Below, in pieces: positions 24,583 through 32,173 of a DNA stretch of 32,173 nt. The translations under genes were made by a program, and so were the position numbers. The stretch is from an uncultured Prevotella sp. (GTDB lineage: Bacteria > Bacteroidota > Bacteroidia > Bacteroidales > Bacteroidaceae). The notes under the pieces are model-generated. The model had not been told where the DNA came from and made no database searches. It worked only from the letters and a program-made list of their open reading frames with translations. The DNA lies in contig URJQ01000012.1 of assembly GCA_900548195.1 (NCBI GenBank), positions 1 to 32,173 of the forward strand, written 5' to 3'. Positions within the stretch are counted from its first letter, which is position 1; each line of letters starts with the position of its first letter.

Positions 24583-26166
24583 TTATTGCGTCTGCACTTC
24601 CTTCCAACCAATCAATCCTTTACCCATATCATCCAGTTCGATGGCAAGAGCTATTACATGTTGCTTGACACCTTTGAATGGTTCGGCATATTGCTTGGCT
24701 AAAATTTGTTGCTCTGCTGCAGAGATACCACCGTTATTGCTCAGTTTTAGTTCGAGGATATAGATGTAATTGGTAGATTCCACTACCATGTCTATTCTTC
24801 CTGTGGAAATCATCCCTTCCACTTCCACACGGCAACCGATTGCATTGAATATCGTACTCATAATGAGACGGTAACGCTCTTCCATGTCCATACTTGCGAG
24901 TTTCTTGTTGCTATAAGGCACATCGGCTATGAGGGCTTTCAAGTATTTCATAGCGTCTGGTATGTTGCCTAATTGGAGAGCAAGCAAGAGCATATTTTGT
25001 GTGGACAATACTTGTGCATTCGTTTGCATAGTAATGGTAGGAAGTACGATTTTATATAAAGCCTTACGAACCTCGTAATTCGGAATATCCAACAGGTATA
25101 GTCCGTCTGTATATCCCTTAATCGTAAGATACCCAGACTGATAAAGAAACAATTCAGCACCACCGGCAGTCACGTCCGAGGTCTCCAGAGTGTCACAGTC
25201 TATCGGGCAATTCTCGAAATCTCTTAATCTAATATCCAAATCATCCACAAACTTAGGAAGCAAAGAGGTAGCTCCTGACGAAGCCCAATAATTCTTTAAG
25301 TCAGAATCTGCCAAGGCATTGATAAGGCTGAATGGATTAAACACATCTACCATATTTCTTCTGCTGAAATGATAACCGTCGTAATAAGCAGTCAATAGGG
25401 CTACGGCTTCGTCGAAAGTGCAGTCTTCATACTCTGCTAACTTTCTGATTTCAGGTTTGAAGTATTCGAGTACTTCAGCTTTTGTGATACCACATATCGC
25501 TGCATATTCTGGTTCAAAACTGATGTTACTTAGATTGTTGAGCACAGAAAAGAGTGATATCTGTGTAAACTTAGTGATGCCTGTAATAAATACAAACTTC
25601 TCATATTTATCATTAGCTTTCAGTATGGCGAAAACTTCTCGATAGATAGTGGTGCATTTCTCGTGATGAGGAGAATTCCATGAGTGTTGCAAAGGTGAAT
25701 CGTATTCATCAATGAGGATAGCCACCTGCTCGCCTGTCTGCATGAATGCTGCTCGGACAATGGCGTCAAAGCGGTCTGCCAGTTGGGCTGTAGGCTTAGG
25801 AGTAATGCCATATTCATTCTCCATATTATCAAAAGTAATATCGAGATATGAACGCAATGTGTCTGGTTCAGCACCTGCTCTACTCATGTCGAGTCTGATA
25901 ACAGGTCGCTTCACCCACTCTTTCTCCATATCCATAATTTTCAATCCCTCGAAGAGTTCCTTCTTTCCTAAGAAGTAAGACTCAAGAGTATCGATAAGTA
26001 CCGACTTTCCAAAGCGACGTGGGCGACTCAGGTAATTATACTTTTTTCCTGTGTTGGCAAGTTGCCAGACTATATCTGTCTTGTCCACATAAAGGTATCC
26101 TTTCTTTCTTATTTCTTCAAAAGACTGGATGCCTACAGGTAGTATTCTATTGTTTGTCTTTGCCAT
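24583..26166 (-). CDS. AAA-ATPase-like / DUF1703 PD-(D/E)XK nuclease-like protein
   Basis: A 527-residue protein of the AAA-ATPase_like plus DUF1703 group, common and often multicopy in Bacteroidetes, with no established function. The N-terminal half opens with LPVGIQSFEEIRKKGYLYVDKT, carries a P-loop RPRRFGKS (GKS at 53-55) and a Walker B strand AILIDEYD (about 149-156). The C-terminal domain has the nuclease-like pattern RID...ELK (Asp459, Glu472, Lys474). The frame extends two codons to a GTG at 26172; the ATG at 26166 is preferred. It is a lone gene between the array copy B and the B12 uptake operon. A reverse-strand -7-like TACATTTG is at 26200-26193, 27 bp upstream. Whether it is a mobile or defence gene is unknown. 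Confidence 0.85.
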   Translation of the reverse strand: MAKTNNRILPVGIQSFEEIRKKGYLYVDKTDIVWQLANTGKKYNYLSRPRRFGKSVLIDTLESYFLGKKELFEGLKIMDMEKEWVKRPVIRLDMSRAGAEPDTLRSYLDITFDNMENEYGITPKPTAQLADRFDAIVRAAFMQTGEQVAILIDEYDSPLQHSWNSPHHEKCTTIYREVFAILKANDKYEKFVFITGITKFTQISLFSVLNNLSNISFEPEYAAICGITKAEVLEYFKPEIRKLAEYEDCTFDEAVALLTAYYDGYHFSRRNMVDVFNPFSLINALADSDLKNYWASSGATSLLPKFVDDLDIRLRDFENCPIDCDTLETSDVTAGGAELFLYQSGYLTIKGYTDGLYLLDIPNYEVRKALYKIVLPTITMQTNAQVLSTQNMLLLALQLGNIPDAMKYLKALIADVPYSNKKLASMDMEERYRLIMSTIFNAIGCRVEVEGMISTGRIDMVVESTNYIYILELKLSNNGGISAAEQQILAKQYAEPFKGVKQHVIALAIELDDMGKGLIGWKEVQTQ

Positions 26167-26330
26167 AATCACAGAAAATTAGTTTCTAAATGCAAATGTA
26201 CGATTATTTTCTCGAAATACCATACTTTTATATTCTTTTTTTGTGTCAAACAAAAAGCCATAAAATAGAGAAAGGGCTGCTTTTTGATATTTTTAATTAG
26301 TAAAATGTGGATTATCTCGAATAAATAATG

Positions 26331-26338
26331 TATCTTTG
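26331..26338 (+). promoter_or_regulatory. -7 element of the B12 uptake operon promoter
   Basis: TATCTTTG matches TAnnTTTG exactly and lies just upstream of the riboswitch. The -33 partner is weak (TGTGG around 26306-26310). Transcription would start near 26345, which fits the riboswitch 5' boundary. Confidence 0.65.
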
Positions 26339-26340
26339 CA

Positions 26341-26512
26341 CCCTGATTGTGGTAACGGAGCGTCCGGAGGATGTCCGTGAAAGGGAATCAGGTGAAAGTC
26401 CTGAACTGTTCCTGCAGCTGTAAGCCGCATTGTAAGTATCGCCATGAATCCACTGATCAGAGAGTCGGGAAGGAGGCAATGCTTGTCGGTAAAGTCAGAA
26501 GACCTGCCATTT
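26341..26512 (+). ncRNA. Cobalamin (B12) riboswitch
   Basis: The conserved cobalamin-element boxes appear in order: GGTGAAAGTCC (26391-26401), GCAGCTGTAA (26414-26423), CCACTG (26450-26455), GGGAAGG (26467-26473) and GTCAGAAGACCTGCC (26494-26508). It controls the downstream btuB-btuG-btuF-btuC operon, as expected for corrinoid uptake genes repressed by adenosylcobalamin. The exact 5' edge is estimated. Confidence 0.93.
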
Positions 26513-26527
26513 ATCATCTTTTTTTCA

Positions 26528-26552
26528 CCGGATGCCCAGGAAAAGGGTCCGG
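26528..26552 (+). promoter_or_regulatory. Expression-platform hairpin of the B12 riboswitch
   Basis: CCGGA (26528-26532) pairs with TCCGG (26548-26552), with CCC/GGG pairing inside. It follows a T-run (26518-26525) and ends 20 bp before the btuB ATG. It may control translation start access; mechanism is inferred. Confidence 0.5.
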
Positions 26553-26572
26553 CATGAGCACAAAAATCAATT

Positions 26573-28576
26573 ATGATGTTAAGAGAAAAGTTACCCTTTC
26601 TTGCCATGATAGGGGCTTTGTCCATGCCTTTAGGAATGATGGCGCAAGATAAAGTGCTGCATGATTCCATAGCGGAAGTGACAATCAGAGGCAATGAAAA
26701 GGCAAAAGACTATCGCAGCGTAGCGCCTGTCTATACCATTGGCGCCAAGGACTTTGAGCGTATGGGACTTGCCGACATGGCTATGGCACTCAGACGTCTG
26801 CCTGGCGTCACTCTACGCGACTACGGCGGTGCGGGAGGAATGAAGACCATCTCGGTGCGTGGATTTGGCGCACAGCATACGGGAGTGGTCTATGATGGCG
26901 TGGCTCTGAGCGACTGCCAGACCGGGCATATCGACCTCTCACGCTATTCACTCGACAATATCAGAAACCTTTCGCTCACCGTGGGCGACAATGAGGACAT
27001 CTTTATCACTGCAAAGAATGCCAGCACAGCAGCCACTCTGCATCTCAACACGCTGAGAATCCCCACCGCTGACCTCGCTTGCCACGTCACGGCGCAGATG
27101 AAAATGGGCTCGTGGGGAATAACAAACCCATTCGTAAGGATAGAAAAGAACGTATCTGAGAAATTCGGATTCAGCCTCGTGGGCGATTATTTCTATGCAG
27201 AAAATGATTACCCCTACTCCATCAAGAATGTCTCGCAGACTCAACATGACCGCCGTAACAACAGCTGGATGAGCACTGGTCACGGGGAGATAAACTTGAT
27301 GCTGAAGCCCACTACGGCAAATTTCTTCAACCTGAAACTGTACTATTACGACAATGACCGCCGACTTCCTGGCAGCGTCAATTATTACGTCAATGAGAGT
27401 AAGGAGAAGGAACGCGACCAGAATTTCTTTGCCCAGTTCAATTACAGGCAGAGACTGACCCAAGGCAATAATCCTCTGACACTGGCTTATGTGGCAAAAT
27501 TCAATTATGCAATGTTGGACTATAAGGACCCTTCCTACAGTGGAGGAATAATGGACCATCAGTATTGGCAACGCGAAGCATATTCTTCTGCCAGCCTGCT
27601 CTATGAGGTGGGACAGAATTGGGCATTCGATTACGCAGTGGATTACTCCTTCAATAATCTCACTGGCAGCGACCAGACCATCTATCGCGACCCATTCCGC
27701 CACACAGTGCTGCAGAGCCTTACTGCGAAATACACTTCCGGACGCTTCACTGCCATGGCACGCGCATTGTATTCTCTATATTATAATGGTGCGACAGCAG
27801 GCGCTTCTGCCGATGACATCAAGCATCTCTCGCCTTCTTTCTCGCTGAATTACAGAGTAATGGAAGACGACGAATTATACGTAAGGTTGGCTTACAAGGA
27901 TATATTCCGCTCGCCTTCATTCAATGAGCAATACTATAAGCATTATGGCAGTACGACACTGGACCCGGAATGCACCCGACAGATAAACATCGGAGCGACA
28001 TGGAGCCGTCAGTATGGCAAGGATTCGGAATTTGCTATCACTGCAGATGCTTACCGCAACTGGGTGAAGGACAAGATAGTAGCAGTGCCGCAGACCATGT
28101 TTATGTGGACAAACGTCAATCTTGGTAAGGTAAGGAGCATTGGAGTGGATGTCACTGGCAATGTGACACATAGGCTTTCGCAGCGCCATCTGATTGCTTT
28201 TGCCTGCAACTACACCTATCAGCAGATAGTAAACCGCACAAACAGCGAGTCGCCTTACTTTGACCTGCAGGTGGCATACACGCCGGAGCACATGGGCGGA
28301 GCAAGCATAGCATGGGAGAATCCTTGGCTTAACCTCACCTTTTCCGCCACTGGCGTAAGCGAGAGATGGGCAAACAATGAGCATTATGACGGCACAAAGA
28401 TAAAGGGCTACACCGAATGCGGCATCGCTGCCTATAAGGATGTAAAGATAGGAAAGAGCACTCTTTCGCTTCGTTTTGACGTGAAAAACCTCTTCGACAA
28501 GCAGTATGAGATAGTGCGCTTCTATCCTATGCCAGGACGTTCATGGCTTGCCACTGTCAAGATGCAGTTGCCATAA
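26573..28576 (+). CDS. btuB: TonB-dependent corrinoid receptor BtuB
   Basis: A 667-residue outer-membrane TonB-dependent receptor. A signal peptide (MMLREKLPF...LGMMAQ) is followed by an N-terminal region and plug domain, with DMAMALRRLPGVTLRDYGGAGGMKTISVRGFGAQHTGVVYDGV as the classic plug core. A beta-barrel rich in alternating aromatics follows, ending in YEIVRFYPMPGRSWLATVKMQ. It has no CarboxypepD-type extension, unlike SusC proteins. Its position right after a cobalamin riboswitch and ahead of btuF and btuC identifies the ligand as a corrinoid. Two adjacent ATG codons exist (26573 and 26576). Confidence 0.93.
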   Translation: MMLREKLPFLAMIGALSMPLGMMAQDKVLHDSIAEVTIRGNEKAKDYRSVAPVYTIGAKDFERMGLADMAMALRRLPGVTLRDYGGAGGMKTISVRGFGAQHTGVVYDGVALSDCQTGHIDLSRYSLDNIRNLSLTVGDNEDIFITAKNASTAATLHLNTLRIPTADLACHVTAQMKMGSWGITNPFVRIEKNVSEKFGFSLVGDYFYAENDYPYSIKNVSQTQHDRRNNSWMSTGHGEINLMLKPTTANFFNLKLYYYDNDRRLPGSVNYYVNESKEKERDQNFFAQFNYRQRLTQGNNPLTLAYVAKFNYAMLDYKDPSYSGGIMDHQYWQREAYSSASLLYEVGQNWAFDYAVDYSFNNLTGSDQTIYRDPFRHTVLQSLTAKYTSGRFTAMARALYSLYYNGATAGASADDIKHLSPSFSLNYRVMEDDELYVRLAYKDIFRSPSFNEQYYKHYGSTTLDPECTRQINIGATWSRQYGKDSEFAITADAYRNWVKDKIVAVPQTMFMWTNVNLGKVRSIGVDVTGNVTHRLSQRHLIAFACNYTYQQIVNRTNSESPYFDLQVAYTPEHMGGASIAWENPWLNLTFSATGVSERWANNEHYDGTKIKGYTECGIAAYKDVKIGKSTLSLRFDVKNLFDKQYEIVRFYPMPGRSWLATVKMQLP

Positions 28577-28607
28577 GGCTTTGCCTGACAAATATTTTTA
28601 TGTAATA

Positions 28608-28636
28608 TTGACAAAAAAACATAACAACTATATAAT
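28608..28636 (+). promoter_or_regulatory. Perfect sigma70-like TTGACA-N17-TATAAT upstream of btuG
   Basis: TTGACA at 28608-28613 and TATAAT at 28631-28636 with exactly 17 bp between. The predicted start is 1-2 nt before the btuG ATG (28644), so the mRNA would be leaderless. Bacteroidetes normally use a different consensus, so this may be chance in A/T-rich DNA. Confidence 0.3.
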
Positions 28637-28643
28637 TATAAAA

Positions 28644-29759
28644 ATGAAAAAATTCTTATCTCTTTTCGCCGTAGCGGCTGTAGCAGCCCTCGGCTTCACA
28701 TCATGTAGCGATGATGACGACGATCCACAGTATGACGTAATCTCTTCTTCCAACGGAGTGTACGTCCTCAATGCCGGTAACAAGGGCGCAGGTATTGACG
28801 GAAGTATCACTTACCTTGACAACAACTCAAGCGCTGTGTCACAGAAAGTATATCAGACCGTAAATGGGAAATCGCTCGGTCGTACTGTAAACGACGCCGT
28901 GACATACGGTTCCAAGATTTATATCATCGGCTCAGGAGAGAATACTATCTTTGTAGCTAATCGTACTTCCATGAAGGAAATCACCACTATCAAGTCGGAA
29001 ATGCCAGATACAGAGAAAGGAAATGTAGTAGCTGCTCCACGTCACGCAGTGGCTTATCGTGGTCATGTCTATGTTTCTACATATAATAATAAGGTGCTCG
29101 ACATCGATACTCTTTCACTCAAGGTGGTGAGAACACTTGATTGTGGCAACTATTCTGAAGGTATGACAGTGCAGGATGGTTATCTCTACACCGCAGACTC
29201 TGACTATGGCAATGCTGTAGGCAATGCTTCCATCTCAAAAATCAACCTTGCTACTGGCAAGACTGAAATCATCAAGAACGAGAATATCGTGAATGCTGTG
29301 GATATAAAGTCTTACAACGGCCGCCTCTTCTATCTCGATTCCGGTTCTTATGACGAAAAATGGAACCAGTCAGGACAGGGCGTTTACGAACTTCTCGCTG
29401 ATGGAACATCAAAGAAATTATTCTCTGCTACAGGCATGACAATGGCTAATGGCAAGATCTATTCTTACGATGCACCATATACCAACCCTGCCACTACTCC
29501 TACATTCAGCGTATATGACATCGCTGCAGGTGAGTCAAAGACTTTCATCGACGGTACTGACATCGCTAACCCTTGCGCTATCGCTGTGGATGCAAAGACC
29601 AATCGCGTGTATATCACTTCAAACAACCTCGTAGATGGCAAGGTAAACTACAAGACTGATGGCTACTGCATGGTGTATGACCTCAATGGCGTCAAGCTTA
29701 ACAAGTTTACTACAGGCGTAGGTCCATCCGCTATCTCTTTCAATTATGATTTCAAGTAA
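28644..29759 (+). CDS. btuG: Probable BtuG-type surface B12-binding lipoprotein (YncE/DUF5074-like beta-propeller)
   Basis: A 371-residue lipoprotein. The signal peptide ends in GFTSC, and Cys is followed by SDDDDD, the acidic signal seen on surface-exposed Bacteroidetes lipoproteins. The remainder is beta-rich with repeated blades such as VNDAVTYGSKIYIIGSGENTIFV, HAVAYRGHVYVSTYNNKVLDID, TVQDGYLYTADS and NPCAIAVDAKTNRVYITS, fitting a seven-bladed YncE-like propeller. In Bacteroides, BtuG is such a protein; it sits on BtuB and binds B12 very tightly. The place between btuB and btuF supports the same role here. The frame is open to 28548, but the start at 28644 gives the signal peptide. Assigned by family and context, not by ligand residues. 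Confidence 0.8.
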   Translation: MKKFLSLFAVAAVAALGFTSCSDDDDDPQYDVISSSNGVYVLNAGNKGAGIDGSITYLDNNSSAVSQKVYQTVNGKSLGRTVNDAVTYGSKIYIIGSGENTIFVANRTSMKEITTIKSEMPDTEKGNVVAAPRHAVAYRGHVYVSTYNNKVLDIDTLSLKVVRTLDCGNYSEGMTVQDGYLYTADSDYGNAVGNASISKINLATGKTEIIKNENIVNAVDIKSYNGRLFYLDSGSYDEKWNQSGQGVYELLADGTSKKLFSATGMTMANGKIYSYDAPYTNPATTPTFSVYDIAAGESKTFIDGTDIANPCAIAVDAKTNRVYITSNNLVDGKVNYKTDGYCMVYDLNGVKLNKFTTGVGPSAISFNYDFK

Positions 29760-30888
29760 GTCTATATCAGCATATATCCTGATGACATTGGCAGTGGTGC
29801 TATCCTTCACTTCGTGTGGGGATGGCAGCACTGCTGCTGTTTCTGGCAAGGATGTATCTATGCGTTATGCCACACTCCTCTCGCTCAAGGAGGCTGACGG
29901 CTTTACCGTGGCAGAGATAAAGAATCCTTGGGACTCGACAAAGGTGTTGCATAGATATATTCTTGTGCCGAAAGACATGGATATGCCACAGCATCTGCCT
30001 GAGGGAGATGTGGTCCGCACTCCTGTCTCTAATATGCTCTGCTATGTGGCTGTGCACGCTTCATTGTTCAACGAACTTGGTGCTCTCGATGCCATTAGAG
30101 CTGTTGGCGATGGAGAATATATGTATATCGACAAACTGCAGGAAGGACTAAAGAGCGGCAAAATAAAAGATTTCGGCACAAGCACGGCTATTGCTATCGA
30201 GAAAATCATCGACTTCTCGCCTGATGCCGTAGTAATCTCTGCAATGGAGGACAACAATAGCTACGCAAAACTGCTCAAAGTGGGCATTCCTGTGGTGGAG
30301 TGCGCCGACTATATGGAGACTGGTCCGCTTCAGCGTGCTGAGTGGATGCGATTCTATGGAAGACTGGTGGGAAAAGGCAAAGAGGCTGACAGCATCTTCG
30401 ATGCGGTGGAAAAGGAATACAACTCACTGAAGGAAAAGGTGAAGAAAGTGAAATCCCGCCCTACCGTGCTCGATGGAAAGAAGCTCAACTCCTCATGGTA
30501 TGTGCCGGGAATCAGCAGCACCGTAGGACAGATGATAGAAGATGCTGGAGGCAAATACGTCTTTGAAGACGAGAAATCCAATGGCGCTGTGCCTTACAGT
30601 CCGGAGGTGGTGCTCGACCGTGGCGCTGATGCTGACATCTGGATGCTCAAGCATTACAGTGTGAATGAGCCTACTTACTCCGACCTTGCAGCTGAATGGC
30701 AGGGCTATGCCAAACTGAAGGCTTTCAAAAATCATAATGCCTACGTGGTAAACCTGCAGAAAAGTGACTTCTATATGAATACTCCTTACCATCCGGAGAT
30801 TCTCCTTCATGAATATGTCAATATATTCCACCCTGAACTTGGCGGTAAATATACTGATAACAAATACTTCCGCAGGGTAGAAAAGTAA
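29746..30888 (+). CDS. btuF: Corrinoid ABC transporter substrate-binding lipoprotein BtuF
   Basis: A 380-residue class III periplasmic binding protein (BtuF/FepB group), tethered as a lipoprotein (signal ending LSFTSC, then GDGS). Features include the N-terminal lobe with RTPVSNMLCYVAVHASLFNELGALDAI, IEKIIDFSPDAVVIS, the long linking helix GRLVGKGKEADSIFDAVEKEYNSL, and a C-terminal lobe with PEVVLDRGADADIW and HPEILLHEYVNIFHPEL. It overlaps btuG by 14 bp and is followed 6 bp later by btuC, so the three are one operon. Similar proteins can carry siderophores; the riboswitch and neighbours point to B12. Confidence 0.88.
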   Translation: MISSKSISAYILMTLAVVLSFTSCGDGSTAAVSGKDVSMRYATLLSLKEADGFTVAEIKNPWDSTKVLHRYILVPKDMDMPQHLPEGDVVRTPVSNMLCYVAVHASLFNELGALDAIRAVGDGEYMYIDKLQEGLKSGKIKDFGTSTAIAIEKIIDFSPDAVVISAMEDNNSYAKLLKVGIPVVECADYMETGPLQRAEWMRFYGRLVGKGKEADSIFDAVEKEYNSLKEKVKKVKSRPTVLDGKKLNSSWYVPGISSTVGQMIEDAGGKYVFEDEKSNGAVPYSPEVVLDRGADADIWMLKHYSVNEPTYSDLAAEWQGYAKLKAFKNHNAYVVNLQKSDFYMNTPYHPEILLHEYVNIFHPELGGKYTDNKYFRRVEK

Positions 30889-30894
30889 TACTGA

Positions 30895-31908
30895 ATGAGA
30901 ATAAAACTAATGCTTCTGGCAGCCAGTCTGCCGATATTGTTTCTGATAAACTTAGCTTTCGGTTCTGTAAGTATTCCGCTTGACCAAGTGGCAAACATAT
31001 TGACCGGTGGCAGTTCGGGGAAGGCAAGTTGGGATTTCATCATCCTTCAGTCGCGCCTTCCCCAGGCTATCACTGCGATATTCTGCGGAGCTTCGCTTGC
31101 AGTGTCGGGATTGATGCTGCAGACTTACTTCCGCAATCCGCTGGCAGGTCCGTCGGTTCTCGGTATCAGCAATGGCGCTTCGCTTGGCGTAGCCATAGTG
31201 ATGCTGGCTCTCGGCGGCACATTGGGCGCTGCTGGAGAGATGGGAGCAGGACTCAAATTGACTGGCAGTCTGATGGTGATTATCGCCGCTTTCGCCGGTG
31301 CAGTCGTCGTCACCATGCTCTATCTCGTCGTGACAAGATTCATCAAGAGCAATCTCATCATCCTCATCCTCGGCATAATGGTGGGATATATGACATCCTC
31401 CGTCGTGACACTGCTCAATTTCTTTGCCACTGTAGAAAATGTGCATAGCTTTGTCAGTTGGGGAATGGGTAGTTTCAGCAATGTCACCACCGCCCAGTTG
31501 CCATTGCTATGTGGCACGTCTCTTGTCGGAATCATCATCGCCCTTGCACTGACCAAGTCATTCAATATGCTGCTGTTGGGCGAGAACTATGCCGCAAACC
31601 TCGGCGCAAACCTCAGCAGAATCCGCAGTATGGTGCTCATATCCACCGGTATTCTCACTGCCGTCACCACGGCATTCTGCGGTCCTGTATCGTTTATTGG
31701 TCTTGCCGTGCCGCATATTGCCCGTCTTCTCATCAATTCCGAAGACCATAGAGTGCTGCTCCCAGCCACCCTTATGTCAGGAGCCGCAATCGCAATGCTG
31801 TGCAATATCATCAGCGTTCTCCCGCAGCAGATGATCATTCCTCTCAATGCCGTCACCCCATTGTTTGGTGCTCCAGTCATCATCTACATCATATTAAAGA
31901 GGAAATAA
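30895..31908 (+). CDS. btuC: Corrinoid ABC transporter permease BtuC
   Basis: A 337-residue FecCD-family inner-membrane permease with about ten hydrophobic segments. Diagnostic stretches are the N-terminal RLPQAITAIFCGASLAVSG, the FRNPLAGPSVLGISNGASLG loop, FVSWGMGSF, GENYAANLGANLSRIR (the cytoplasmic coupling region) and GPVSFIGLAVPHIARLL. It lies 6 bp after btuF. The ATPase partner btuD is not in the window; the next 265 bp hold inverted repeats and no open frame, so btuD must lie further right or elsewhere. Confidence 0.92.
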   Translation: MRIKLMLLAASLPILFLINLAFGSVSIPLDQVANILTGGSSGKASWDFIILQSRLPQAITAIFCGASLAVSGLMLQTYFRNPLAGPSVLGISNGASLGVAIVMLALGGTLGAAGEMGAGLKLTGSLMVIIAAFAGAVVVTMLYLVVTRFIKSNLIILILGIMVGYMTSSVVTLLNFFATVENVHSFVSWGMGSFSNVTTAQLPLLCGTSLVGIIIALALTKSFNMLLLGENYAANLGANLSRIRSMVLISTGILTAVTTAFCGPVSFIGLAVPHIARLLINSEDHRVLLPATLMSGAAIAMLCNIISVLPQQMIIPLNAVTPLFGAPVIIYIILKRK

Positions 31909-31976
31909 GTAGCGTTTGTCCTACTTATTCTAAGAAGTCAATACGCTTTATCTGGAAGGCAGTACCACATTGATAA

Positions 31977-32046
31977 AATATCAATAGATAAAAATAAGGA
32001 AAAAAACAGAGAAAAATATATTTCTGTATTTTTATCTATTGATATT
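31977..32046. repeat. A/T-rich inverted repeat, family member 2
   Basis: Perfect 20-bp arms, AATATCAATAGATAAAAATA at 31977-31996 and its complement at 32027-32046, around a 30-bp core containing GAAAAATATATTTCTG. Same layout as 4588-4662. It begins 69 bp after the btuC stop. Confidence 0.8.
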
Positions 32047-32065
32047 TATTTTATCCGTTGAATCC

Positions 32066-32119
32066 GATAAATCCGCGTTCGTTTCACCACTGAGCTATTT
32101 TTTCGAACACGGATTTATC
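32066..32119. repeat. Second inverted repeat downstream of btuC
   Basis: GATAAATCCGCGTTCG (32066-32081) pairs with CGAACACGGATTTATC (32104-32119) at 15 of 16 positions, the exception being a G-U-compatible change. The preceding bases carry short AATCCG direct repeats. The rest of the right edge shows nothing further. Confidence 0.7.
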
Positions 32120-32173
32120 TCTAAGTTTGCAGAAGAATGCGACGCAGTCGCATAAACTCCAAAATAATCAAGG

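Noticed and set aside
24514..24702. Small forward frame overlapping the AAA-ATPase gene end
   Set aside because: It runs antisense to the conserved C-terminus and begins inside the palindrome array.
26948..27703. Reverse-strand open frame inside btuB (251 codons)
   Set aside because: Antisense to a clear TonB-dependent receptor, with no recognisable motif.

Overview
The window looks like chromosomal DNA of a Bacteroidales bacterium, most likely Prevotella or a close relative. Several start regions carry the Bacteroidetes -7 element TAnnTTTG (positions 1131, 12728, 24096 reverse, 26331), start codons lack clear Shine-Dalgarno sequences, exported proteins include Bacteroidetes-type lipoproteins (Cys followed by an acidic run), and the gene set is typical: TlpA/DUF4369 proteins, a DUF5074/YncE-like partner of BtuB, and an AAA-ATPase/DUF1703 protein. 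The genus call is inference from gene content; no rRNA or tRNA is present to anchor it.

Left part (1-17300), mostly housekeeping. NAD kinase reads leftward. Divergent from it is a tight thiJ-ispD-recG operon, followed by a TrmH/SpoU-type RNA methyltransferase. A 620-bp gene-free stretch follows with a homopurine tract and a strictly 22-bp-periodic array of palindromes. Two tandemly duplicated TlpA-like thioredoxin genes read leftward, each followed by a copy of the same ~90-bp structured terminator. Divergent from them is dsbD, the membrane reductase likely to feed electrons to such periplasmic thioredoxins, then a cyuA-like cysteine desulfidase gene, dnaE, and rpsO on the opposite strand.

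Right part (17400-32173), vitamin B12. A leftward operon pduO/cobO-type adenosyltransferase, cobU, cobT, cobS, then cobQ(cbiP), cobD (threonine-phosphate decarboxylase) and cbiB covers corrinoid adenosylation, cobyric acid formation, aminopropanol attachment and nucleotide-loop assembly. No early corrin-ring genes are in the window. After a gene-free region holding a second copy of the 22-bp array and an orphan AAA-ATPase/nuclease-like gene, a rightward B12 uptake operon begins with a clear cobalamin riboswitch followed by btuB, a probable btuG, btuF and btuC; btuD is not reached.

The intergenic DNA is unusually rich in repeat families: (1) two ~212-bp elements made of six 19-bp imperfect palindromes plus 3-bp spacers, both bracketed by TTGTYCTATT; (2) ~75-bp A/T-rich inverted repeats after recG and btuC, with a half copy by cobQ; (3) G/T-rich tandem and inverted repeats at both ends of the cob operon; (4) a GTGAAGAGTGAAAA simple repeat with a perfect 39-bp copy at two sites; (5) the duplicated tlpA terminators. 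The first family is the most interesting unexplained signal here.
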